64,000 bases of DNA from Euclidia mi (GCA_944739405.2 OX123197.2:59310047-59374046), one strand, 5' to 3'. Shown: positions 20,358 to 31,042, counted from the stretch's first letter. Translations and numbers: made by a program. The notes: generated from the letters alone by a model not told the origin.

Positions 20358-21384
20358 CGGCCGGTTTCTGAATTGAGAATTTTGCGTTGAGAACAATTTA
20401 AACACTAATTATATACTACTTAATCAATTTCCTGTTTCACAAAAAATTGTTTTGACACATTTTGAGTATTTGTGCTTGTAAAATCTAAAATTTGACACAA
20501 CATATGATCAACTCATGATCAATTCTATATTCGCGTTTCTGAAAACATTTGACATTTGTCAAACCTCACTTAGCACTGATAAATTGAGAAAAAATAATTA
20601 TACAACTTTGGTCTTTTAACCCGTGATTACGAGTAATATGACAGCCAGTATGTCAAACTGTCCACACTACGGTTGCCAAGCAGCGGTTACGTCATACTGA
20701 CGTCTAACACAACAAGAAGGTCGTTAAACAGAATTTATAGAAAAAAGGTTCAAAGACTATTCAATATTTGGAACAAATAGATTACAACATTATTAGGAAC
20801 AAATCGAAGGGATAGAAAATATATATAAGAGATTTCCGTGTTAAATCAATCCAAATAATTACGCTGTGGCCTTCATGGAGGTATAATTCTATATACCTCC
20901 ATGGTGGCCACCATGGAGGTATATAGAATTATACCTCAAATATACCTGGCCACAAATATTTTGTATTAAAAATAAAACAAACTGACTTTGAAATATCATA
21001 CACGTTCCATTTTCACTAAGATACCGAATTGAACAAATTCAACAAACTGTTCATTAAAATAAAATAATCGTTGAAATAATTTTAAATACAACTTTATTTC
21101 GAATTTTTATTTGTTTCCGTATAAAAATAATTAACTGACAAGTGTGCTTCTTTGTAAAATGTTAATTAATACGAATTTATGGTTAGTACCGGTTTTTTTA
21201 CTTGTATCGGAACGTACTAGTGTTGTTCGGTTTAAGTTATTCATGATTTGAAGAAAACTCAGTTGAAAGTGCTTTGAAAAAATATCACTCTGACCTATGA
21301 AACAGAAAAAACTTAAGTTGACTTCAACTAGTTCAGAAATTTTCAACTGATGAAAGCTGAAATTCTCAATTCAGAAACCGGCCG
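20358..21384. mobile_element. DNA transposon nested in the Harbinger-like element, TSD TCA
   Basis: Both ends carry CGGCCGGTTTCTGAATTGAG as inverted copies (20358 onward and back from 21384). TCA lies on each side (20355-20357 and 21385-21387). Removing it joins CAATACTCAGATAAA, which then matches the other end of the host transposon (CAATCCTCAGATAAA) beyond the previous limit of similarity. The 1027-bp element has no reading frame of its own and holds the 60-bp palindrome. Confidence 0.8.
20878..20937. repeat. 60-bp perfect palindrome
   Basis: Thirty bases from 20878 to 20907 are the exact reverse complement of 20908-20937, with no loop. The centre reads CCATGGTGGCCACCATGG. Just outside, GTGGCC (20866-20871) and GGCCAC (20948-20953) also pair. 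As RNA or single-stranded DNA it would form a very stable hairpin. There is no coding frame over it. Confidence 0.95.
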
Positions 21385-21387
21385 TCA

Positions 21388-22704
21388 GATAAACAACCAG
21401 ATAGTATTTATTCTGAGGATAGCGAAATATTGCGTTTTTCAATGGTCAGACAGGGTTTATTCGTCGAATAATTCACCAAACTAAGGAATAAATTTAACTG
21501 CCCGATCCTCGGTCAGATAACCGCTTATTTGACTGTTAAGTTGACGTTGAGATACATTTAGTTGGATTTTGGGCGTGGTATATATTACGAAATATGGAAA
21601 ATATGGTTATTTTTCATATTTTTGACGACGCAACAATCGAAGACGAGGCTATTATAAACGAATAGGTATATTAATCGATCTAGAAGGTGATAAAGAATTG
21701 TAAGACCGCGGGGCGATCATTTTAATACCTATATTGGATTCAATGGAGAGCTGATATTATGAAATAGTGAAACAAATCAGATAGCATGTATTTCAAACAT
21801 TTATTATACCTAATACACACATTTATGGCATAAAAATACAGACTTATATTTTCAAAAACGAATTACAACTTAAATACCTAGGTACTAACTCACTTTTTCA
21901 CTAAAGACTAATTTACAATTATTCAACTACCAAAATTTACATCATAATACTATTTAACAGTAATATATTATTACGTTCATAAGTCTTAAATGGTACTTAA
22001 ATGTAAAGGTGTCCTGTTATGTTAAAACAGATGCCCAAAATTCTTTCTTTGGTCATGCTGGGAGCGTTGGCTCGTTTTTGAAGAGACGATTTCTTAGACT
22101 CTCGTATTTAAGCTTTAATTTTTGGCACTAACAGTTATTTGTAGAAACACCACGTGAATTAGAAGCACTTTCTATATTATCACGCACATTCCTTGTCCTG
22201 ATTAGGTACCGCATCAGTCGTTTTAATTTCTATAATATACTTATATTTTGATATTAAACTTACTAGTAGTTGAATGTCTTTAATCTCGCATTCAAATCTG
22301 AGGAACGCTGGCATTGTTATCATAATATAATTTGATTGAAAACAAACAGCACAACACTCACAAATTCCGCTAAAATATCATAGTCCAAATATACATAAAC
22401 AAACAGAACCCCAAAATAATGACAACAATCATTTTGACAGTTAGAGCAGGACAGGCAATAAAGCTTCTGTTTCCTGTCCTGCTCTAATTTCCTGTTCTGC
22501 TCTTACATGCACTTTTCTGATATATTTGTTTCACCTCTCTGAAGTTAGTGACGGGTACGATGATGTTATTCGGTCAGATAGTTGCCCACGGAATAAAAGA
22601 CTATTGAAAAATTTACTCAAGTTTAACGGACTGTTATACAGCCCAATAAATTTATCAGTGGAATAGTTATTCATCTCTTTATCTGAGGATTGAAAAGTCG
22701 ACCC
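21388..22704. other. Remainder of the Harbinger-like element, no full gene
   Basis: Non-coding apart from the doubtful exon remnant noted for the whole element. Several GGTCAGATA-type motifs recur near both ends and may be sub-terminal binding sites. A hairpin lies at 22442-22487. Confidence 0.45.
22442..22487. repeat. Hairpin, TAGAGCAGGACAGG arms
   Basis: TAGAGCAGGACAGG at 22442-22455 pairs with CCTGTCCTGCTCTA at 22474-22487 around an 18-base loop, followed by a third partial copy (CCTGTTCTGCTC). Confidence 0.7.
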
Positions 22705-22707
22705 TTA

Positions 22708-23711
22708 ACCTATCGAAAATTTTTAAAACATTTGAAAAAACTATTATGTCATCTAAGTAAACTAAGCAATGGATACCTTGCAGACCTCTGAACACGTTAT
22801 CCATAGCTCTCTGAAAAGTGGCGGGAGCCGTCTTTAAACCAAAGGGCATTCGAGTAAACTCGTAATGTCCCGACTGCGTAGTGAATGCTGTCTTCGGTTG
22901 ATCTGCTTCATGGACCTCCAATTGATGGTAACCACTTGCTAGATCGATCGTAGAAAAATAGGACGCTTTTCCTAGCCTATCAAACAAGTCTGTAATGTTT
23001 GGTAACGGATACTTATCGTCTATTGTGATTTCGATTAACCTACGGTAATCTATAACCATCCTATACTTTTTCTCGCCAGATGCATCCATTTTCTTGGGTA
23101 CGAGATGCACTGGAGCACTCCACGGTGAGTGGGATTCTTTAATAACATTATTCTCTAATAACTTATTAATTTGTCTTTGAATTTCCTCATTTTCGGCAAT
23201 GGGTTACCTACACGGGCGAATATATATATATATATAGGATCTTCGTTTAGAGTCCTTATCCTATGCTTAACGGAGTTTGAGAAAGATAAGGGTATTTTCT
23301 CGCAATGGAAAATAACTTTATATTCCGCGCATAACTTTTCTATGTGCGATTTTTCCTCGTTCTTCAAATGATCTAATCTTAACTTGAACAAATTTTCCTC
23401 TAAAATATGTTCTAAATTTAAACTATTATCTATAATTAAATTATTAACAAAACACGTTTCCTTATCTAACCTAACAATATCTACGGGTCTATCGAACGTA
23501 ATTGTAACTGATTCGTTTGTGGTGTTTTGTATGACTGTCTGAGCGAACGAGTCTATACACGTAACCATCGCGTCTGGCATACGAACGAACTCCAGGACAA
23601 AATTCCGTAAATCTAAATAAACCTGTACCGTTCTCTAGAACTGTCGGGATTTTTACCCTATTTTCCGATCTAGGCGGTAACTTAATATAATAAAAATGGT
23701 TATACCAGATG
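22708..23711 (-). pseudogene. Errantivirus-like reverse transcriptase, N-terminal part
   Basis: Two frames on the - strand carry the protease-RT linker (23155-23711) and the RT palm/fingers (22708-23110). The RT shows the usual GYHQLEV and MPFGLKTAPATFQ motifs and the catalytic YLDD box at about 22742-22760. A frameshift lies near 23205-23225, next to an AT-dinucleotide tract (23221-23237) that has expanded inside the coding region. The left edge is the P-like insertion and the right edge the Harbinger-like insertion. Confidence 0.85.
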
Positions 23712-23719
23712 GGTATATC

Positions 23720-25294
23720 CAAGGAGCAAGTATACATGGAGGGAGCATTTCAAAATGAGTAGAAAACGTATATGCATCTCTTTTCTCTTTAATTACAAAA
23801 CTACATATGTTCGAGTATAATAGCCATAGAGCTTTTATACAGCCTTGAATGACATATGCCAAGAAAAATGTTATGTCATGTCGATGTTCGTCCAGCTGGA
23901 GTGAAAGCCGTGTCGAAATAAATTGCAATTTTAATTGATACAAAATATTACAATTGTAGATATGACCACTTCTAAACATTGAAAAATGACCACAGTTTGC
24001 CGTCGGATGTAAAAGCCAAATGGGATTATTGACCGGAAATCGTCAAAAAATATCTTACCACCGGTAAGTCATAATAAGTAAAATTGTAGATATCTGCCGT
24101 AATAATTCTACAATTATATTTGTAAAGCTTATACTTAAAGATAAAGATAATGACCACCGTTGATACATATTTTTATTCCAATAGTCACAATGAAATAAAT
24201 ATAATAGAAATATTTCGATAAAAAATATGAGGATAGTGTTGTAATACAATTGTCAGTTAGAAAGCCAGTTTCTGAAAGATTATGATTTGAATAATTGGTT
24301 ATTAATTGTGCTTTTTTGTAGATTTCCAAAGAATGAAGGTTTGAAACTAAATTGGGTCCGAAATATGAGAAAGGGAGAATGGCAACAGTCTAATTCTTCT
24401 AAACTTTGTTCGCTTGATTTTGTGTCTGCTTGTTATCTAGAAGGATTTCAAAGAAAAGTTTTGCATTCTTATGCTGTGCCTACTATTTTTACTAACCAGA
24501 TATCTAATACTGAGGTTTGTACTTCTACTTTATTATTATTAACTTATATTTTTCTCAATCAAATATACCAACATTGCAACTGTTAAAATATGCTATAGTA
24601 ATCAAATATACATATATGTAGGTATATCATAAACAGATTTGTGTTGTAATTTTTAGGAATGTCCGAAATAACGAGACCTTATTTTTAGAAGCGATAATAA
24701 AGCTTCAAGAGTGAACATGGCTTGCACTTCTGGAACTCAGGATGAAAATGTTGTTCGTAAATGTTAACTGTTTCCGCCCATGTACATCCTATTTTGGTAA
24801 TACATATAGTATCAGACCTGCCGGGCAGTTATCGTGTGCATTACTTTGTGGTATAAATAAATGATTTTGACTATTTAGACTTTTTTTTCAATTACTTTCA
24901 TAAATACTTTAAAAAGAGAGGTTGATTGATCATATCTTATTATTACCTCTCTTTTTACAGTATTTGTTTCTTTGTAGGCACCTTAGTACTATACTCTAAA
25001 TAAAAGCTTGTAACATAATATACTACATTATTGGTATATTACTTAATCAAATGCTTATCTTGTCTCTACATACCGAATTATATACCAATACCAATAAAAG
25101 ATTAATGCATGAGTACATCACTATTGACAGTCATTTCTTCTTTTGAAAAAATTGCGACATGAGTATTTCAAGAGGTAATAAATACAATACATCTGTCTCG
25201 GTTACACATATGAAATTTTATACAAGTAAAAAGAAATAACGATAGGTTTCTTGTTTATGCTTAAAGCTATCACTCCATGAATACTTGCTCCTTG
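23720..25294 (+). mobile_element. P-element-like transposon, TSD GGTATATC
   Basis: The 1575-bp insertion starts CAAGGAGCAAGTATACATGG and ends with the inverted CATGAATACTTGCTCCTTG. GGTATATC is found directly outside both ends (23712-23719 and 25295-25302), an 8-bp duplication. Without the insertion the protease-RT linker of the host retroelement reads through. An 8-bp TSD, CA-starting ends and a THAP exon on the + strand fit the P superfamily. hAT elements also have 8-bp TSDs and CA ends, but the THAP domain favours P. Most transposase exons are missing. Confidence 0.75.
24322..24514 (+). pseudogene. THAP-domain exon of the P-like transposase
   Basis: After a splice acceptor (TGCTTTTTTGTAG, ending 24321) the frame begins FPKNEGLKLNWV and contains WQQSNSSKLCSLDF and AVPTIF, the C2CH zinc-finger core of a THAP domain. 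This domain binds the transposon ends. The exon ends at GAG|GTTTGT, a plausible donor at 24515. The first exon with the starting cysteines and the catalytic exons were not found, so it is a remnant. Confidence 0.7.
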
Positions 25295-25302
25295 GGTATA
25301 TC

Positions 25303-25496
25303 CGTAAACTTAGTTTTTAACACTTGACGTTTCATGTCAATACTAGCCTCTAGTTGTTTTAATAAATCTATACCTATTAATCCATCGTAACATTTATCGA
25401 CGTCATATATATAGAAAGTACGGGACATATTCATGCGAAATGTCTTCGGCAACGGAATATGTACTACTTCATTATGGTTGCTCCAACCATGCGTAC
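25303..25496 (-). pseudogene. Protease C-terminal part of the errantivirus-like element
   Basis: On the - strand the frame carries STHGWSNH at its start and YDGLIGIDLLKQLEAS near its end, typical of the second half of a retroviral aspartic protease and the following linker. It is cut at one side by the P-like insertion and at the other by the THAP/HTH element. Confidence 0.75.
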
Positions 25497-25789
25497 TATT
25501 CGCTATGTGCGAAGTACATGGAGGGGGTATAGTAAAACGATCGCAGCGCTTGCCGTGGCAGAGATACGCAATAATTCGGGAAAGTAAAGTCAATTTTCAC
25601 GGAGTTCGTAATAAATAGAAAATTTTAAAATGCCTAATAATAGTAATAATACATGTTGTTGTGTTACGAAAATAAGGGCAAAAATAGTCGGTGTAAGTAT
25701 TATTTCCTACATCAGACTGGAAAATAAATAAAAGAAATAAGCAAGTAAGCGAAATAAACTTTCATTATGATCAATTTTAGCTGCGCTTT

Positions 25790-25960
25790 ATTTTATGTGA
25801 TATTTATTATTGTCTTTATTATTTTAGTGTTAATGGGTTGCGATGGTATTCTAAACCTGACGACACAATTTGTAGTGAACATTTTATGGGAAACAAAAAA
25901 TCAGATGAGGAAGAAAGTCCGAGTTATGTTCCCACGATATTCCCTGAAATATATCGAAAG
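25790..25960 (+). pseudogene. THAP-domain remnant
   Basis: In one frame this reads WYSKPDDTICSEHFMG and then YVPTIFP, the second half of a THAP zinc finger. The downstream frame (to 26099) encodes a Thr/Ser-rich linker. A 1-2-base shift separates them, so no intact protein is made. The ORF from 25767 in the other frame is an artefact of this shift. Confidence 0.6.
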
Positions 25961-26327
25961 GAAGTTTAATGCTTCAGTCCTAGCTAGAAATACACGCTTG
26001 ACAAAACGAGGAACAACAAAAGTCTCAAATACCGCATCAAGTCAAATAATAATTGAAAAAGGAAGTGAATTAAATCAAACTCAACCTCTTGTTTTCTGAG
26101 ATACAACATTTATTTGTATAAGATTCATTTACAGTGATCACTGTGTGCCTGAAATCCTAGTGGATATAGCAACAACATCAAGAATTGTAATGACAAATAA
26201 TTCAAGAAAGAAAGATAAAAGCTGTTGCACCGACAAAAAATCGTATGAGGATCAATCTACCGAAACACCAAGAATTTGTTGGTATTTCATTAATAAAAAA
26301 TATTAAGAACTCCTAGATCTTGCTGGT

Positions 26328-26606
26328 GTGTCATTTAGCAATTTTGAGTTTTTATTAACAAGATTAACTATGAAAAAATTTACATTTTGCATTAAAGACC
26401 GACTTCTTATTTTTTTGATAAAAATGAAAACTGGCTTGACATTTTCAGCATTGAGAGTATTATTTGGTGCACACAAAACTACAATCTCACGAATATTTCA
26501 TTTGATCTTACAAAATCTAGCTTGTGCAACTGCTAATTTTATCTTTTGGCCGAATAGGGCCACCGTACAATATAGTGTTCTACACTTTCAAAACTACTTT
26601 TCATAA
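26328..26606 (+). pseudogene. HTH domain of an ISL2EU/Harbinger-type transposase
   Basis: The frame contains DRLLIFLIKMKTGLTFSALR and HKTTISRIFH, a helix-turn-helix domain (HTH_Tnp_4 type) that precedes DDE_Tnp_4 catalytic cores. It stops shortly after NFIFWP, where the core should begin. The DDE residues are absent, so the copy is internally deleted and dependent on another element. Confidence 0.7.
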
Positions 26607-26781
26607 TAATACCTATTATTTTATGCACTGTTTTAACAAATTACTTTAAAAATACAATTTGTTGTCTTTTTATTTGCCTTTAATTTACTATAAGCAATAA
26701 AATACTGATAAGTCATTATTTGGCATAATCCCGGATAGTCGCGCATGCTAGGTGGCGCTACTGTCGTGCACATAGCGAATA

Positions 26782-26942
26782 AACTTCGAAATACTTATTT
26801 AATTTAAAACGAGAAGAGAATTGATTTGCTTTTTGTGGACTTATAAACGAACGTGTGCTACCTGTATCAATTAAAAATATAGCGTCTATTTTTGGTAGCT
26901 GTATATATGGTAGTCTTAGGTTATCACTATAGTTTAGTTTAA
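26782..26942 (-). pseudogene. Protease N-terminal part of the errantivirus-like element
   Basis: The - strand reads FLIDTGSTRSFIS at about 26840-26875, the active-site loop of a retroviral aspartic protease with the catalytic Asp present. It continues in frame from the gag end and is interrupted by the THAP/HTH insertion. Confidence 0.8.
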
Positions 26943-27368
26943 TTATTTCTCTTGGTCTCGTTGTGAGGCCTCTATATGAAAATTTCCCGTCGGTGGTGAA
27001 ATTTCATAATTATTCCTATACTCGTTTGCCTGTTGCGGCGTATAGAATATATCGCTATCATTATAAGTCATATTATTTCGTACGGTTCTCATAGACGCGT
27101 CAACGTTTGGCTTCGGAGGGTTTTGTGGATTATTATTTAACCCAAAACGAAACTGATTATTCGGGTTCATTTTAAAGAATCCCGATTGTTTATAGTTGTT
27201 AACAGTTCGCGGGAACTGTTGTTGAGGCTGACTATAAAAAGGTCTATTATTATTAAAATTAGGTCTATAACCTTACGGTTGTTGAGGCGTAAACTTATTA
27301 TTTGTATTTGGTGTAAAGTTTGACTTAAAAGGGGGTTTATACTATTGATGTGGAGAAATACCAAATTT
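26943..27368 (-). pseudogene. Gag C-terminal remnant
   Basis: Asn/Pro/Gln-rich sequence (for example NQFRFGLNNNPQNPPKP and TPQQANEYRNNYE) characteristic of the end of TED/gypsy-type Gag, in frame with the protease. At least two stop codons interrupt it near 27275 and 27340. The rest of Gag and the 5' LTR are missing, replaced by an I-group LINE on the opposite strand. Confidence 0.65.
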
Positions 27369-28710
27369 AAAGTTATCCACTAAAATCACAAAAGCATGTA
27401 CAATCTTCTGGCAGTGCAGGAGAATAATAGGCAAGAAATGGGGTCTCAAACCATTCATCACCCTATGGATCTACACTGCCATAATACGCCCCATGCTCAC
27501 ATATGGTGCAGTAGTGTGGTGGCCACGCACTGAACTAAGCACAGTCAAGAGCAAGCTGCAGAGCATACAACGCCTCGCCTGTCTGGCCACAACAGGCTGC
27601 ATGAAAACAACTCCAACGGCGGCATTGGAGGTGCTTCTCGACTTGCGACCATTGCACCTCATCATCCAGCAGGAAGCAGGTGCCGCCGCGATCCGGCACG
27701 ATAAGTTCGGGCTTTGGAGAAGAGACGACCGAATAACCCATGTACGCCTGAAAAGGACGTTAACTAACGAGATCCCGATGCTAGATGGAACGTGCGACCT
27801 CATACCTAAAACCTTTGTCTTTGACAAAAAATACCGCATACAACTGCATGAAGAGCACAAGGATAGCTCTGGTATACACAAAGTTAGAGTATACACAGAC
27901 GGCTCAAAAACAAAGTATGGGACAGGTGCCGGAGTATTCTCCCATGACTTGAACATCAATCTCTCAACATCGCTTGGTAAACTCAACACCATCTTCCAAG
28001 CTGAATGCGTTGGGATTATAAGGGCGGCGACGGCGATCGCGGCCAGAAACGTGAGTAACCTGTCAATACGCATCATCACAGACAGTGCCTCAGTACTACA
28101 AAGTCTCGATGGCAACTGCTTTAACAGCGGCCTAATTATGGAGTGCCACCAAGAGCTGCAGAAAACTGCAGCGAGGAATCGGGTCACGCTCCAGTGGATA
28201 CGAGGACACAGTGTCTCCACGGGCAATGACGCAGCAGACAAACTGGCAAGGAAAGGATCGGACACAACAACTCTGGGACCCGAACCAACTGTTCCGATAC
28301 CTTTCAACCAACTAAAAACGTGGTTACGCGAGAGAACCCTACAACAACATGAAAAAGAGTGGGCAGAGTTAAAAGAGTGTAAGCAATCTAAAGATGCCTT
28401 TCCCCAATTAGATAAACGACTCTCGCAAAAATTGTTGCACTCCAACAGGAAAACACTCAAGCATCTGACTGGCATAATAACCGGCCACTGTCCACTAAAC
28501 AAGCATCTCTACAATATCGGCGTCACGGACAGCCCATTATGTAGGGGCTGCATGGAGACCGAAGAATCACCCGCTCATGTGATCCTACATTGTACCAGCG
28601 TGAGCGACCAACGGACGAGGTTCCTGAACAACCCCAGAACCATGAGCGAAGCCATACGCAACACTGGTCAACTCATGGCCTTCTGGAAGGAGCTTGCATG
28701 GTATGAGTAG
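27369..28710 (+). CDS. I-group non-LTR element: RT end, RNase H and zinc region
   Basis: The frame is open from about 27369 (annotated ATG at 27493) and encodes the last part of a LINE polyprotein. It starts in the RT thumb region (IIRPMLTYGAVVWWPRT) and then has an RNase H domain, which removes RNA during target-primed reverse transcription. The four acidic residues are visible in YTDGS, FQAE, TDSASV and GNDAAD, with a WIRGH motif between the last two. A Cys/His region, CPLNKHL...CRGC...HVILHC, follows near the end. RNase H plus this CCHC-like end fits I/Nimb/LOA-type elements. The copy is 5'-truncated, losing endonuclease and most of RT, but its remaining frame is unbroken, so it is probably fairly recent. 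Confidence 0.85.
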
Positions 28711-28795
28711 CAGGCGACAACCGTGTCCCTGCTAACGCACAATGGCCCAATTAAGTGGCTAAGTGCGGAAAACACCTGTCCAACTAACTAACGCC
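28711..28795 (+). other. 3' UTR of the I-group LINE
   Basis: Short sequence after the stop, ending around CCAACTAACTAACGCCC. No long poly-A tail is seen. Confidence 0.5.
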
Positions 28796-29335
28796 CTTTT
28801 CAATAATTTATCTATCGGTGGATTGCGCTATCAGGGATACATATTGCCATAAACTCCATACAAAATATGACAAACTATTGTATCTCAAGTAGTCAAATCC
28901 ACAGACAGATCGAATATTGGGCCGTAAGCCTACTTTTTGTACAACATCGCCAATCCGAAAACCGTATACATTTGTAATTGTGTTCTCATTTCCAACACAA
29001 CATTTCCAAGAAACTTTGAACCCTTTACCTCGATCAGGGTAAACACAACTATATTTTTCTAGATCTAATATTTCGTGAAATACCATTCTGCCTGGAAAAC
29101 TTTCTAAGTTAGATCCTTCCCCGGGGGAAAAACTAGACAAAGGTACTAAGGCTATGACGGATGACAGATTGGTCCCTGGGCAGCTAGACGTTAAAAGGAA
29201 ATTCCCACACGAAGAAAGATCCCTAAACATATTATAGGGTTCTGGTATAGATAAGAGAGACAGCGGATTGGAAGATATTGACTTTGACTTAATAATATAA
29301 TATTCTACCACATTCACACAACACAATTTAGTCGC
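28796..29335 (-). other. Unrecognised stretch with a long open frame
   Basis: A 192-codon - strand frame (28808-29386) is open, starting inside a SINE. I recognise no domain. The residues are Ser/Leu-rich at the start, with some more protein-like parts (PDRGKGFKVSWKCC). The overlap of its start with a SINE argues that it is a chance frame or part of an unknown old element. Confidence 0.25.
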
Positions 29336-29492
29336 AAACTGAGCAGAGCTTGTACTATGGGTACTAGATAATGGATAAACATACATATTATATACATTTT
29401 TTGTTTTTTGTTAATGGCGAGCGGGAATCGATCCCGCGACTTTCGACGTAGCAGTCGCTTACACTCCCGCTACGCCAACCGGCCGTCACTTA
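29336..29492 (-). mobile_element. SINE family A copy
   Basis: On the - strand a tRNA-like head (GGTTGGCGTAGCGGGAG) with box B GGGATCGATTCCC is followed by an A-rich part and the tail CTAGTACCCATAGTACAAGC. The tail is shared with 31618-31815. It is not a tRNA gene because the acceptor stem does not close. Confidence 0.75.
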
Positions 29493-31042
29493 ACTTAGGT
29501 ATCTATTTTTCATTTTGATCAGTTTGGTGTGCTACGGTGTGGGTATACGTGTATTTTTTCTTTTTCTTTTTCCCTTACACATACTGACAGAACTTCTGCC
29601 AAAAATAACTATAACTGATGGGAAATTTCTGTATTTTCTTGACCAACCAAAATGCATCATCTCAAATTACTCGGTTGCACTTCATCTGAATCATGATGTG
29701 AATGTAACCGAGGTTTCAATAAAAATAAAACATTTTCAAGCTGATTAATTTGACTGATTATATCAACAGAAATTCTTATTAAAAACGCTTATCGCTCACT
29801 CCTATAACTCCTCGCCCAATTTGAGTACTGAAAACTTGAATCTTCTACTTATTTTCTTTAAGAAATCGACTCCTAAACCTTTTCCGACCTAACAGCGTAT
29901 TATTCTGGCAAAACTTCCATTTAAACATAAACGAACTTGCTGGGGCCTGTGGAAGAGCTTTTAAAACACAATTTATTATCAACAAAATGTAAAAAAAATA
30001 TATTCCAGCAGTTTTCGACATGTTGCCGCGTTATTAGTTTAAATAAATTGTCCCAAGTGCACTTTTTTTACTTCACTGACAGTAAACCGTGCTTCCTAAT
30101 AGATTTAAACTCAATGGCATAAGCAGAGAAGTAGTTATTTATGCATTCCACTCAAACTGACACAATTTTATAGATTTAATTTAATTAAATACCGAACTTT
30201 TACCGTATTCATGCATACATTAAAACAATTTTCTAATTACGACAGATACAAAAATTGCTGGTCTCTGAAACCAATAAATTCTTTTCATTACTTGTTAATC
30301 GTAAACGAACAATTATAGTTAAATTAAGCTAAAGAGAATTATCGTAAAAAATTTACTAAACGACAACTAAGCGCTATTTTATTTAAAAAAGAACAATCTC
30401 ATCTTTTAAAATTTAAAATGATAGATATACATACGTATTAATATAGAGGTCAAACAGTGATATTAGTACGTGTAAATTGGCGGCATTCGATAGAGTGACA
30501 CAAGAGTGTATAACTTTAATGTAACTACTTTGTCATATTGGGTTGAAAGTGTAGAAACTCGTAATGGCAACAGTTGTATGTTGATGTTTAGTGAGTAAAT
30601 AACTAAACACATTATATACAATCTTGTGACAACTCACACACGGTTCTATATATAACAGGTGGTCCTACATCCTATTCCTACAACACAACATTCTCGCCTT
30701 TCAAACTGGTTCTACCATAATGAAACTCAGACAAGTACAAATACGCGAATATCCGACTAAAGATGTCTTAACCTAACACTGTTAACGAGAGCGTATTCAC
30801 AAAGACGTGAAATACATTATGGTGTATTACCGTTTATGCAAACGTAATTTAGGTACGCGGGACATCAAGCCCAATACTCGAGTAACAAGCTAAAATGGTT
30901 TATAGATGACTAGGTGTAATTTTGCCTAAAATCTTTGCCTACTAACTGCCTAATATTTGATATGTCAATGGCTTTGGTAACTTGTAAGATATATTTGACG
31001 TAACCTCCACATTAAATAATATATTGGCGGTATCACAGTAAG
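29493..31042. other. No gene seen
   Basis: AT-rich, non-coding. Small frames at 29515-29748 and 29937-30122 (+) have no recognisable content. Confidence 0.5.

Larger units (their letters stand above)
20337..22704. mobile_element. Harbinger-like DNA transposon in the RT gene, TSD TTA
   Basis: The ends are GGGCCGATTTTTCAATACTC (20337-20356) and the inverted GGGTCGACTTTTCAATCCTC (read from 22704). TTA borders both sides (20334-20336 and 22705-22707). Taking the element and one TTA away restores a continuous reverse transcriptase reading (DRL|RET), which proves the insertion. A 3-bp TTA/TAA duplication and GGG ends fit PIF/Harbinger. The inside lacks a full transposase. A short - strand exon-like piece with a GTAAGT donor near 22260-22310 may be a remnant. 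Confidence 0.8.
25497..26781 (+). mobile_element. THAP/HTH Harbinger- or ISL2EU-like element
   Basis: The ends are perfect 14-bp inverted repeats, TATTCGCTATGTGC (25497-25510) and GCACATAGCGAATA (26768-26781). The protease frame resumes beyond both ends, so the block is an insertion. The duplication is 2-3 bp around TA and cannot be fixed exactly. Inside, on the + strand, are a THAP remnant and a helix-turn-helix domain of the kind found before DDE_4 transposase cores. The catalytic core itself is missing. Confidence 0.7.
15120..27368 (-). mobile_element. Errantivirus-like (gypsy/TED type) element, fragmented
   Basis: On the - strand the order is gag end, protease, reverse transcriptase, integrase, env and 3' LTR, which identifies a Ty3/gypsy-clade errantivirus. 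It is split by three DNA-transposon insertions (25497-26781, 23720-25294, 20337-22704). It also lacks its 5' LTR and most of gag, the RNase H domain, and most of the env surface region. Many frameshifts and stops are present. It cannot be active. The interval given includes the ORF1 element that interrupts its 3' LTR. Confidence 0.85.

Noticed and set aside
25767..25960. Annotated N-terminal part of the 25767-26099 frame as membrane protein
   Set aside because: The hydrophobic start comes from reading the THAP segment in the wrong frame.
27471..28502. 343-codon open frame on the - strand
   Set aside because: It lies antisense to the RNase H/LINE reading frame, whose motifs are clear, so it is a shadow of that gene.
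28808..29386. 192-codon - strand open frame as a gene
   Set aside because: Its start lies in a SINE and no domain is recognised. Kept only as an unrecognised stretch.
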